Below are positions 1-8,742 of a stretch of 64,000 bases of DNA, one piece after another. The stretch comes from Flavitalea plasmicola (lineage in GTDB: Bacteria > Bacteroidota > Bacteroidia > Chitinophagales > Chitinophagaceae): NCBI RefSeq assembly GCF_030546645.1, contig NZ_JAUOTO010000006.1, forward strand, positions 248,001-312,000, written 5' to 3'. Numbering within the stretch: position 1 is the first letter of the stretch; each line of letters opens with the position of its first letter. Position numbers and translations under genes: made by a program. The notes under the pieces are model-generated. The model ran no database searches and was not told the DNA's origin. It saw nothing but the letters and a program-made list of their open reading frames with translations.

Positions 1-18
1 GATTTTTAGCAGGAACTT

Positions 19-2805
19 ATGCAAAGCAACTCGTTTTTTGCCGCCAGGACCATCGTCATCACAAACATCGTTTGCCTTTTCTCTTTGACGATCGCCGCCC
101 AATCCGTCCGCCAGGTAAAGCTCTCCCGTTTTACCCTCCAGTCTTCCGCCGTCGTAAAGGATGAGGGAGCTGTCATTTCTTCGGCCAGCTACCAGGCCCC
201 GGACTATTGGTACCCCGTCACCGTACCCTCCACGGTCCTCACAGGTCTCGTCGCCAATAAGGTCTATCCCGATCCCTATACAGGCATGAACAACATGCTC
301 ATCCCGGATGCCTCCGACTCTTTTAACCATCAATACCATTTAGCGCAGTACAGCCACCTTCCGGGCGAGCCCAACCCCTGGAAAAAACCCTATTGGTATC
401 GCACCACCTTCTTCGTGCCCGCTGCCGACAAAGGGCGGCATTTTCAGCTGATCTTTAAAGGCATCAACTATAGGGCCGACGTCTGGCTCAACGGCCGCCG
501 CATCGCCGACTCCTCCCGGATGGTAGGCATGTTCGAAGAGTTCTATCTCGACGCGGACCCGGCCATCAAAGCAGGGGAGACCAACGCCCTGGCCGTAAAG
601 ATCTATCCACTGGACGAACCCGGTCTGCCCGCCGAACCCCAGCTGGAAGCCATGGACGATTTTTATGAGAATGGCGGACCCACGGGCGACATCGGAAAAA
701 ACGTCACCATGCTTAGCTCCGTAGGTTGGGATTGGATCCCGGAAGTGAGGGACCGCAACATGGGCATCTGGCAGCCCGTATACCTCCGGACCACCGGGCA
801 GGTGATCATCACCCATCCACAGATCATCACCGACCTGCCCGACACCAACACGGCAAAGCTTTCGCTGAACATCAACCTTTCCAATACAGGGAGCCAGCCG
901 CTTAAAGGGAAGCTCACCGTCACCATTATCCCGGAGAACTTCTCCGGCGGACAGCCCATCACTTTTACAAAAGACCTGACGGCCGAGGCCAATGCCACCG
1001 GCAATATCCATCTGACCCCGGGTAACACTCCGTCCCTGACGATCCGCAACCCCCGCCTGTGGTGGCCTAACGGCTATGGCAACCCTAACCTCTATCGTAT
1101 CCGGCTTCGCTTTGCGGACCAGAACGGCATCTCGGAAGACACTTCTTTCCTTTTCGGCATCCGTACCGTCGGCTCCACTGCCACCGATGTCCATGGCTAT
1201 ATCCGCCGCGATTTTTATGTCAACGGCCGGCGCGTCCACCTGGTGGGAGGCGCCTGGGTGCCCGATATGATGCTGAACAGGGATTACCAGCGATATGATT
1301 ACGAATTGAAGCTCTGCCGGAATGCCAATGTGAACCTCGTTCGCATCTGGGGCGGCGGCCTGGGCGAAACAGACGACTTCTACGAGCTGGCAGACCGCTA
1401 TGGCCTGCTGGTCTGGCAGGACTTCTGGATCACAGGCGACACCAACGGGGGATTCAAAGGCTCCGCCGACTGGCCGCTGCAGACCAGCGTGTTTGTAAAC
1501 AATGTTATCAGCACCATCCTCCGTATCCGCAATCACCCCAGCCTGCTGGTATGGACAGGCGGCAACGAAGGCCACGCCCGCAAAGAGCTCTACGATGCCA
1601 TGCGTGACAACGTCGCTAACCTGGACGGAACCAGACCTTTTATCCCCTGCTCCTCCGGCTTCTCCAAAGCGCCGGAAGACTGGAAAGGCTCCTGGCCCGA
1701 TAACAAGCTGTCCGGCGTATACAGCGGTGGCCCCTACTCCTGGCAGGATGATGCACAATACTATCGACTCGTCAATGAGGGAAAAGGCTGGGTATTCAAG
1801 GATGAAACCGGGATCCCTTCCCAACCTCCTTACAATACCCTGGCAAAGATCATCCCCAACCTGGCGCCCGATCCCAGGTTGCCCTATCCCCTCAACAATA
1901 CCTGGGGTTATCATGACGCCTGCACAGGCAACGGGAGATATGACACTTACTATAAGGCGATGGTCGCCCGCTACGGCGCACCCAACAGCCTCCGTGATTT
2001 CTCCGAAAAAATGCAGCTGCTGAATGCCAACGGCTATCGCTCCATCTTCGAAGCGACAGGTCACAAGCTGCGCGAAACAGGCGGCGTCATGCTCTGGAAG
2101 CTGAATGCAGCCTTCCCCAGCGTCGTCTGGCAGGTATACGACTGGTTCCTGGAGCCCAATGCAGGATATTATTTCATGCAGCGTGCCTGCGAGCCCCTCC
2201 ATATCCAGCTGAACCTGGACGACTCTTCCGTAGCCCTGGTCAACCGCACCTATCAATCCCGCAAAGGGTTAAGCTACAACGCAACGATCATAGACCTCAA
2301 TGGTAAGACGCTATTCAAACAGGAAGGCCGCGCTTCCATCGACACCACGGATGCAAGATCCGTCCTTTCACTGGCCGAACCCCTGAGAAAGATAAAAGGC
2401 ATCTCCTTCGTCCAGCTGACCCTCCAGGACGCAGCAGGCAAAACAATTTCCCGCAACACCTACTGGATGTCGCCGGAACATGACTTCACCACACTCCGAC
2501 AGATGCCCGCCGCCCGCGTACAGGTGCAAGTCACCCCTCACCCGGGTAACAAAACCTACCGCACCTGGACGGTCCAATGCAAGAATACTTCAGACAAGCT
2601 CGCCTTCTTCCTGAACCCGCAGGTCACAGCGGACGGCGAAGAGGTCCTGCCCAGCTACTGGTCTGATAATTATTTTTCCGTGCCTCCCGGCGGGACAATA
2701 ACGGCGACGGTTAGTTGCCCGACAGCGATGTTGAAAGGTGCGCCGCCCGAACTCCGGCTGGAAGGATGGAATATCCCGCAGGAGCATATCCCCCTTCCCC
2801 GCTGA
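19..2805 (+). CDS. Glycoside hydrolase family 2, exo-beta-D-glucosaminidase/beta-mannosidase-like, secreted
   Basis: A 928-residue protein with a signal peptide (about residues 1-27, cleavage near AAQS). It has the GH2 order: N-terminal jelly-roll (about 60-230), Ig-like domain (to about 390, with the WWPNGYGNPNLY signature), TIM barrel, then C-terminal beta domains. The probable acid/base is Glu517 in GGNEG and the probable nucleophile Glu596 in KDETG, the spacing expected of GH2. The layout most resembles CsxA-type exo-beta-D-glucosaminidases, which remove GlcN from chitosan oligomers, and that fits the chitinase cluster at 6-15 kb. Beta-mannosidase activity is the main alternative. Only 18 bases precede the start, so any upstream partner lies outside the window. 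Confidence 0.85.
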   Translation: MQSNSFFAARTIVITNIVCLFSLTIAAQSVRQVKLSRFTLQSSAVVKDEGAVISSASYQAPDYWYPVTVPSTVLTGLVANKVYPDPYTGMNNMLIPDASDSFNHQYHLAQYSHLPGEPNPWKKPYWYRTTFFVPAADKGRHFQLIFKGINYRADVWLNGRRIADSSRMVGMFEEFYLDADPAIKAGETNALAVKIYPLDEPGLPAEPQLEAMDDFYENGGPTGDIGKNVTMLSSVGWDWIPEVRDRNMGIWQPVYLRTTGQVIITHPQIITDLPDTNTAKLSLNINLSNTGSQPLKGKLTVTIIPENFSGGQPITFTKDLTAEANATGNIHLTPGNTPSLTIRNPRLWWPNGYGNPNLYRIRLRFADQNGISEDTSFLFGIRTVGSTATDVHGYIRRDFYVNGRRVHLVGGAWVPDMMLNRDYQRYDYELKLCRNANVNLVRIWGGGLGETDDFYELADRYGLLVWQDFWITGDTNGGFKGSADWPLQTSVFVNNVISTILRIRNHPSLLVWTGGNEGHARKELYDAMRDNVANLDGTRPFIPCSSGFSKAPEDWKGSWPDNKLSGVYSGGPYSWQDDAQYYRLVNEGKGWVFKDETGIPSQPPYNTLAKIIPNLAPDPRLPYPLNNTWGYHDACTGNGRYDTYYKAMVARYGAPNSLRDFSEKMQLLNANGYRSIFEATGHKLRETGGVMLWKLNAAFPSVVWQVYDWFLEPNAGYYFMQRACEPLHIQLNLDDSSVALVNRTYQSRKGLSYNATIIDLNGKTLFKQEGRASIDTTDARSVLSLAEPLRKIKGISFVQLTLQDAAGKTISRNTYWMSPEHDFTTLRQMPAARVQVQVTPHPGNKTYRTWTVQCKNTSDKLAFFLNPQVTADGEEVLPSYWSDNYFSVPPGGTITATVSCPTAMLKGAPPELRLEGWNIPQEHIPLPR

Positions 2806-3016
2806 TAAGATAAAATATCTGTTGAAATTATTAGTTGGAGCATGGAAGCGCTCGCATTCATTGGAAAGATCCTCCTTCCTGGCTGGTCCTTGGGCAGCAG
2901 CTACCCCTTTGCATCTTCAACAACATAGCGCTCAATTTGTTTGAATCTTTATTTTATTGTCCATCCTTACGGGATATAAAACTCCTGCCTAAATTCGACG
3001 GCAAAATAAAAGGTAT

Positions 3017-5635
3017 ATGAATACGTATGTACGCCGTTTTCAGGAGATCGACAGAACAAATTTTATGGTTGTGGGAGGCAAGGGCGCTAATCTAGGCGAA
3101 CTGTCCGGGATCGAAGGAATAAGGGTGCCCGATGGATTTTGCATTACCACCGAAGCGTATAAAAAAATAACCGAAAAAAATCAGGAGCTTAACAGCTTGC
3201 TGGATGAATTAATGCACCTTAAGGCAGAAGAGAGGGAAAACATCAATGAGATCAGCGCAAAGATCCGAATGGCCATCGAAAGAACACCCATTCCTAAGGA
3301 TGTGGCAGAAGAGATTGGGAGTTGTCTCACGAAGTTTGGTGAAAAAGATGCCTTTGCTGTCCGGTCCAGTGCTACGGCCGAAGACCTGCCGACGGCCTCC
3401 TTTGCAGGCCAGCAGGATACTTATTTGAACATCGTCGGGGAAGAGGCCATCCTAACACATATCAGCAAGTGCTGGGCATCGCTATTCACCGCCAGGGCGG
3501 TGATTTACCGGCTTCAAAACGGCTTCGACCACCGTAAAGTCCACCTGTCTGTGATTGTGCAGAAAATGGTCTTCCCGCAGGCGGCAGGAATATTATTTAC
3601 TGCCGATCCCGTCACTGGCAACAGAAAAGTGGTATCCATTGATGCCGGCTTTGGATTGGGGGAGGCGCTGGTTGCCGGCCTGGTGAATGCAGATAACTAT
3701 AAAGTGCGCAACGGCGAGATCGTAGACAAGAAAATATCAACGAAGATGCTTGCTATTTATCCCGCCGCAGGCGGAGGCACCGTACGACAAGAGGTGGAGG
3801 CCCATCTGCAAAACCAGCAAGCCCTTACTGATGAAGAGCTCTTGCAGCTTGAGCAAACAGGCAGAAAGATTGAAAGGCACTTTGGTTCTCCGCAGGACAT
3901 CGAATGGTGTTTGGTGAATGATGCATTTTATATTGTCCAGAGCCGGCCCATCACTACTTTATATCCCATTCCTGAAGCAAATGACCAGGAGAATCACGTG
4001 TATGTCTCTGTAGGCCATCAGCAAATGATGACTGATCCTATTAAACCGCTGGGGATATCTGTTTGGTTGTTAACAGGTGCCCGACCCATATTTAAAACCG
4101 GTGGTGGAAGGCTGTTTGTGGATATTTCGGTGGGCCTGGCTTCACCGGCAGGCAGGCAAAATTTGTTGGATGTTTTAGGGCACTCCGATCCGCTCATCGA
4201 AGACGCGCTTATTAACATCATAGACCGGGGAGATTTTATAAAATTGGACCCAAATGACAAAAGCGAACCAGGCCCCTTTAAAAGCCATAAGGGCATGTCG
4301 TCTGCGGATATTCTGGCAGAAGCAGGAAACGATCCGGCAATTGTTGCTGATTTGATCAAGAGTAGTGAGACATCGTTATCAGCGTTAAAGCGTAACATCC
4401 AAACGAAATCAGGAATGGATGTATTTGATTCTATCCTGGAAGATATGCAGCAACGGAAGCAGCGTGCGGCAGATCTGAAAAATTTGAATGTGATCATGGC
4501 CGCCATCCATGCTTCAGCATGGGTCAATGAAAAAATGAACGACTGGTTAGGTGAAAAAAACGTAGCAGACACGCTTTCCCTGTCTGTATCTAACAACGTC
4601 ACTTCTGAAATGGGTATGGAGCTGTTGGACGTTGCAGATGTAATTCGTCCCTATCCGGAAATAATCGAGTACTTGCAACAGGTAAAGGATGACAACTTTT
4701 TGGATGAGCTGGTTAAGTTCGATGGCGGAAAGGAAACCCGGGACGCTATCAATGCTTATCTCGACAAATACGGCATGCGATGTGCCGGGGAGATCGATAT
4801 TACAAGGACACGCTGGAGTGAAAAACCAGCTATACTGGTACCTGTGATCCTCAGTAACATCAAAAACCTTGAGCCTGGCGCCGGTAGCCGGAAATTCGAG
4901 CAGGGCCGACAGGTGGCCTTGAAAAAAGAACGGGATTTATTAACCCGATTGAAACAATTACCGGATGGTGAACAAAAAGCCGGAGAGGCAAAACAAATGA
5001 TCGACCTGATCCGGAATTTCATCGGTTATCGTGAATATCCGAAATACGACATTGTTAGTCGCTACTTCGTTTATAAGCAGGCTTTACTAAAGGAAGCTGA
5101 TCGACTCTTACAAGCCAATGTTCTTCATGAAAAAGAAGATATTTACTATCTCACGTTTGAAGAATTGCAGGAAGCCATACGCACAAACAAACAGGACTAC
5201 CGGATCATCGGCAAACGAAAAGATGAATACAGCGTATATGAAAAACTAACTCCGCCACGTGTTATCACGTCGGATGGTGAAATTGTTACAGGTAAGTACA
5301 AGCGGGAAAATCTGCCGGCCGGAGCTATTGTAGGTCTGCCTGTCTCTTCCGGCGTTATAGAGGGACGGGCACGTGTCATCCTGAACATGGAAGCGGCCGA
5401 TCTGGAAGAGGGAGACATATTGGTCACCTCCTTTACCGACCCTAGCTGGACACCTTTGTTTGTATCCATAAAAGGCCTGGTCACCGAAGTCGGCGGGTTG
5501 ATGACCCATGGCGCGGTTATCGCACGTGAATATGGCTTGCCGGCAATTGTCGGAGTGGAAAATGCTACCAGCCTGATCAAAGACAGGCAGCGCATCCGGG
5601 TGAATGGAACGGACGGATATATAGAAATACTGTAA
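3017..5635 (+). CDS. rph: Rifampicin phosphotransferase (PEP-synthase-like)
   Basis: An 872-residue protein, close to the usual length of Rph (about 867). The order is an ATP-grasp PEP/pyruvate-binding domain (about 1-313, with VGGKGANLG and AVRSSATAEDLPTASFAGQ), the rifampicin-binding middle domain (about 320-750, with YGMRCAGEIDITRTRW), and a swivelling phosphohistidine domain with GGLMTHGAVIAREYG. His831 is the probable phosphocarrier. Rph transfers the beta-phosphate of ATP to rifamycins, giving AMP and Pi. The middle domain matches Rph of Listeria closely from memory, which argues against ordinary PEP synthase. It is a single gene; no RAE-type promoter element was identified. Resistance is an inference, as some homologues may act on other substrates. 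Confidence 0.88.
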   Translation: MNTYVRRFQEIDRTNFMVVGGKGANLGELSGIEGIRVPDGFCITTEAYKKITEKNQELNSLLDELMHLKAEERENINEISAKIRMAIERTPIPKDVAEEIGSCLTKFGEKDAFAVRSSATAEDLPTASFAGQQDTYLNIVGEEAILTHISKCWASLFTARAVIYRLQNGFDHRKVHLSVIVQKMVFPQAAGILFTADPVTGNRKVVSIDAGFGLGEALVAGLVNADNYKVRNGEIVDKKISTKMLAIYPAAGGGTVRQEVEAHLQNQQALTDEELLQLEQTGRKIERHFGSPQDIEWCLVNDAFYIVQSRPITTLYPIPEANDQENHVYVSVGHQQMMTDPIKPLGISVWLLTGARPIFKTGGGRLFVDISVGLASPAGRQNLLDVLGHSDPLIEDALINIIDRGDFIKLDPNDKSEPGPFKSHKGMSSADILAEAGNDPAIVADLIKSSETSLSALKRNIQTKSGMDVFDSILEDMQQRKQRAADLKNLNVIMAAIHASAWVNEKMNDWLGEKNVADTLSLSVSNNVTSEMGMELLDVADVIRPYPEIIEYLQQVKDDNFLDELVKFDGGKETRDAINAYLDKYGMRCAGEIDITRTRWSEKPAILVPVILSNIKNLEPGAGSRKFEQGRQVALKKERDLLTRLKQLPDGEQKAGEAKQMIDLIRNFIGYREYPKYDIVSRYFVYKQALLKEADRLLQANVLHEKEDIYYLTFEELQEAIRTNKQDYRIIGKRKDEYSVYEKLTPPRVITSDGEIVTGKYKRENLPAGAIVGLPVSSGVIEGRARVILNMEAADLEEGDILVTSFTDPSWTPLFVSIKGLVTEVGGLMTHGAVIAREYGLPAIVGVENATSLIKDRQRIRVNGTDGYIEIL

Positions 5636-5690
5636 TGACGTCCCACGACCCTTTTTTTGGTAAGTACTTTCCCGTTGTCCCGCAAATTCC

Positions 5691-5698
5691 TAAGTTTG
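5691..5698 (+). promoter_or_regulatory. Candidate Bacteroidota -7 box for the haemoglobin gene
   Basis: TAAGTTTG matches the Bacteroidota consensus TAnnTTTG. A TTTC sits 19 bases upstream (5668-5671) as a weak -33 element. The box ends four bases before the first ATG at 5703, so transcription would start at or next to the start codon. Confidence 0.4.
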
Positions 5699-5702
5699 CT
5701 TC

Positions 5703-6188
5703 ATGATGACGCCAGAGCAAAACAGGATACCCACCCTCTACGAATGGATGGGAGGCATGGAAAAATGCCGGCAGCTCACAGATGCATTTTATAAGAAGGT
5801 CCTGGCCGACCCCTTGCTGGAACCCGTCTTCCGGCACATGTCGGCACATCACCAGCAGCTGGTAGCCAACTTCATCGCCGAGGTCTTTGGCGGTCCGGCC
5901 GCCTATACGGCGGAAGGCGGCGGCCATGCCGGTATGGTGCAGCGCCACTTGGGACGCCATCTTACAGAACAGCACCGCCGCCAATGGGTGAAGCTGCTGA
6001 TCGACACGGCGGACGAGATCCAATTGCCCGACGACCCGGAATTCCGATCCGCCTTCGTCGCCTACGTCGAATGGGGCACCCGCATTGCGGTGATCACGTC
6101 GAATGCCGAAAAGCCATCCATCGAGCCCGGCACCCCCATGCCGGAATGGGGCTGGGGCGTTCCGGGAAAGCCTTACATCGAACCTTAA
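5703..6188 (+). CDS. Group II truncated haemoglobin
   Basis: A 161-residue soluble protein with the truncated-globin pattern: PTLYEWMGG at the N-terminus, a Tyr in the B helix (DAFYKKVL), then HLGRHLTEQHRRQWVKLL, which carries the proximal His and the conserved Trp of group II. It also has EWGTRIA in the H helix. These proteins bind O2 and NO at a b-type haem and usually serve in NO or oxygen chemistry. The gene starts with ATGATG (5703 or 5706), and the TYEW position supports this start. It has a C-terminal extension of about 25 residues rich in Pro, Trp and Gly. No redox partner lies beside it. Confidence 0.88.
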   Translation: MMTPEQNRIPTLYEWMGGMEKCRQLTDAFYKKVLADPLLEPVFRHMSAHHQQLVANFIAEVFGGPAAYTAEGGGHAGMVQRHLGRHLTEQHRRQWVKLLIDTADEIQLPDDPEFRSAFVAYVEWGTRIAVITSNAEKPSIEPGTPMPEWGWGVPGKPYIEP

Positions 6189-6221
6189 AAAAACGCGCCA
6201 TAAAGTGCACACCATAAAAAA

Positions 6222-6243
6222 AGGACCCCTGGAAAGGGGTCCT
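6222..6243 (-). terminator. Intrinsic terminator of the metalloprotease gene
   Basis: AGGACCCC (6222-6229) pairs perfectly with GGGGTCCT (6236-6243) around a six-base loop. On the minus strand the hairpin is followed directly by TTTTTT. It lies 29 bases past the stop of the minus-strand gene. Confidence 0.8.
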
Positions 6244-6271
6244 GCACCTGATTGCTCTTGCGTTAGCGATA

Positions 6272-8689
6272 CTATTTTTTCACAAACTGTCTGACGATCC
6301 TCTTGTCTTTACTGCTGAACACCAGCGTATAGATCCCCGGCCTCAGCGATGTCACATCGATCAATGCCGATCCGCTCTTTATATGCAGCACGGCACGCCC
6401 CGGCATATCGTAAATGGTAATGATGCCGGCGGATAAATTTTCTCCCGTATAAATGTTCAGCTGATCCCTGGCCGGGTTGGGATATACCACAAAGCCCGAC
6501 CGGGCATCCTGCTGAAGACCGGCGGCTTGCGCCGTCGCCTTGCTGGTTGCCGCACTGGCCGCCAGGGCCGCACCTACCCTGGTGATGCGTATCCAGTTCA
6601 GGTTCCAGCCACCAGCTTGCGCATAGACACCCACGTTATATGTCCCTGCGCTCACCGTGACGGTATGGGAGATGGTAGTCCAATTCTGCCAGCCGCCGGT
6701 AGCAGGCACGTTGAGATAACCCAGGATGGTGCTGCCCGCATTCAGGTCCAGCGACAGCTGCCCGCCTCCGCTCATGCTGGCTACCCGGTATTCCACCAGG
6801 TAGGAGCCCGAAGTGGGGAAAGTGATGCTGTTGTACGCCATCCAGTCGCCCGTGTCGATATAGCCAACGTCCAATCCTCCGTCGGCATCGGTCGTGGTTT
6901 CCGTTTGCACGCCGGATATGCTGCTATAGCTCTCAGCCTGGATAAGGGTGCTGGCTGCGGCAGTGGGGACGATCTTGAGGGACGAGACCTGGTCGTTCCA
7001 TCCTTCGTCCACCAGGCAGTCATTGTCGCTGGACACCGTTAAGCTGCTGCCACCGAAATTATCATCCCAGTAAAGGATCACCTGGTACCCGCTGCTTACC
7101 CTCAGGGAAGAGATGTCGTCGTTCAGGATGCCATAGCTCTGCAGCTGGCTTAAGGTATACGAGCCTGCGGGCAGGCTGGTGGAGGCGCCGCCATAAGGAC
7201 AATCTTTGTAAAAGATGGCCGCCACCGTGCTTTGACCGCCAGCCACGGAGCCCGTGATGGTATAATAACCAAGGGAAGCATAGTTGGTGTAGCCGGTCGT
7301 AAGCGGATCGCCGGCGCCGGTGCCTGTCACTGCGAGGTAATATTTGCCCGCTGCCAGCGAACCGCTGATCGTGGCATTGAGCCCGCTCAGGTCAGAAGAG
7401 CTCACCACTCCGCCGGAGCTATTGTACAGCGTGGCGAGAATATCCAAATCCGGATGCAGGGCGGCGGGGTTGATATTCAGGGTGACGGCTCCCCCGGTGG
7501 TGGTGAAGGCGAACATGTCCACATCTCCGGTACGTTCGATCACCCCCGCATTGCTGACACTGCCCGAAGAGCTGACGGACAGGGCCGCGGCAGTAGCCAG
7601 CGATCCGCCAAAATCATCGGCGCGGTAGCCAATGCCGTTGGTATTGTTGGCAATAATGGCCAGGTCGTCCTGGGTATTGCTGGGGTTGGCATATTCACCC
7701 TTGCTCCATTGCACAATGGGCACATAATAGCCCGCGCCCATGATGGGGGCCCAGTTCCCCTGTCCTAAATAGTAATCCTCCGCCGGGCTGGTGCGGCCGT
7801 CATGGCCTAACCCGAATGTATGACCGACCTCATGCGCGCCGGCGTCGCCGGCCCCTTTTACCCCGCCGTTGAATACCCAGCAGGGCGTTTCATTGCCCCA
7901 GGTAAAAGAGTTGAGATAGGCTACGCCCCCTGCCCCCGGCGCGGCAGTATTGGTCGGCGTAAAAATGCAGCGCATCCGGCGGTTGGCAGGGTAGGTGTTA
8001 TACACCGCTTCGCTGGTGGTGACGTTCAGCCGGAAAGGACGGTAATCTTCACTGATCAGTTCCCATACCTGCTCCTTTTCCGTATCGTTCAGCGTGGCAG
8101 GCGCCGCATTGATAGGATTGCCTCCGTTCCACAACGTCCCGGAAACATACTGCCCGTCAAAATCCAGCAGCACGCAGCCGACGCCCGACGGATAGCTTTG
8201 CAGGTCGGTGATGGCCGCGGCAGCAGCCATGGAAGGAGCCGCGCTGGGCGTCTCCGGCGCTTTTAAATAGTCCACGCAGATCACCTTATGGATATCTTCT
8301 TCCCGCAGATAGGCATTCCCTTTGCCATCGGAATAGTACACATAAGCTTTTTTACTGCCGCGCAATACGATATTCCCTTTCAGCTGGGATCCCTCCGACT
8401 GGATGAAGAAAGAAGAACCGGGCGCCTGTTCGATCTCGCCCACCAGCAGTTCATTCCCCTTGCCACTGGTCTGCCGGTGATTGACCCGGCCGCGAAGGAC
8501 CACCTGGTCGCTGGTCTTTAATTGCAGGCGCCTGATCCCCTGCAGCTGTTGCGTGGTATTGATCTGCTGCCGGAAATTTTGCAGCAGATCGGCTGATTTT
8601 CCCAAAGGAACAGGTTTCTCCTGCCCGAACCCGGCGATACTGATTGTTAACAGCGCCGTACTGAGAAGACATAGGTAGGTCTTTTGCAT
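6272..8689 (-). CDS. Secreted modular metalloprotease with PPC, beta/gamma-crystallin-like and CBM6 domains, T9SS sorted
   Basis: An 805-residue protein. The order is a signal peptide (about 1-22), a prodomain-like region, then a metzincin-type catalytic domain with HEVGHTFGLGH (zinc ligands His286, His290, His296; catalytic Glu287) and a downstream Met-turn (PIMGAGYY). These are followed by a pre-peptidase C-terminal domain (about 370-480), a beta/gamma-crystallin-like domain (about 495-575, with ISSLRV and VSSLKIV repeats), a CBM6 (about 583-707) and a type IX sorting domain (about 731-805, VYPNPARDQL to IVRQFVKK). The CBM6 closely resembles those of the neighbouring chitinase, so both enzymes probably target the same polymer or cell wall. 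A role in stripping protein from chitin-protein composites is inference. It has its own terminator and is probably transcribed alone. Confidence 0.85.
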   Translation of the reverse strand: MQKTYLCLLSTALLTISIAGFGQEKPVPLGKSADLLQNFRQQINTTQQLQGIRRLQLKTSDQVVLRGRVNHRQTSGKGNELLVGEIEQAPGSSFFIQSEGSQLKGNIVLRGSKKAYVYYSDGKGNAYLREEDIHKVICVDYLKAPETPSAAPSMAAAAAITDLQSYPSGVGCVLLDFDGQYVSGTLWNGGNPINAAPATLNDTEKEQVWELISEDYRPFRLNVTTSEAVYNTYPANRRMRCIFTPTNTAAPGAGGVAYLNSFTWGNETPCWVFNGGVKGAGDAGAHEVGHTFGLGHDGRTSPAEDYYLGQGNWAPIMGAGYYVPIVQWSKGEYANPSNTQDDLAIIANNTNGIGYRADDFGGSLATAAALSVSSSGSVSNAGVIERTGDVDMFAFTTTGGAVTLNINPAALHPDLDILATLYNSSGGVVSSSDLSGLNATISGSLAAGKYYLAVTGTGAGDPLTTGYTNYASLGYYTITGSVAGGQSTVAAIFYKDCPYGGASTSLPAGSYTLSQLQSYGILNDDISSLRVSSGYQVILYWDDNFGGSSLTVSSDNDCLVDEGWNDQVSSLKIVPTAAASTLIQAESYSSISGVQTETTTDADGGLDVGYIDTGDWMAYNSITFPTSGSYLVEYRVASMSGGGQLSLDLNAGSTILGYLNVPATGGWQNWTTISHTVTVSAGTYNVGVYAQAGGWNLNWIRITRVGAALAASAATSKATAQAAGLQQDARSGFVVYPNPARDQLNIYTGENLSAGIITIYDMPGRAVLHIKSGSALIDVTSLRPGIYTLVFSSKDKRIVRQFVKK

Positions 8690-8709
8690 AATGTATAGAT
8701 TTAAATAAA

Positions 8710-8736
8710 CATAGGCGGATTGAAGGTCCGCCTATG
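8710..8736 (-). terminator. Hairpin terminator of the GH18-CBM6 chitinase gene
   Basis: CATAGGCGGA (8710-8719) and TCCGCCTATG (8727-8736) form a perfect 10-bp stem with a 7-base loop. On the minus strand it is followed by TTTATTTAAA. It lies seven bases past the chitinase stop and just upstream of the metalloprotease start, so the two genes are probably separate units. Confidence 0.7.
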
Positions 8737-8742
8737 AAAAAA

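Noticed and set aside
340..2256. A 638-codon open frame opposite the GH2 gene
   Set aside because: It is antisense to a gene with clear family motifs, has no recognisable domain, and is explained by high GC and codon use.
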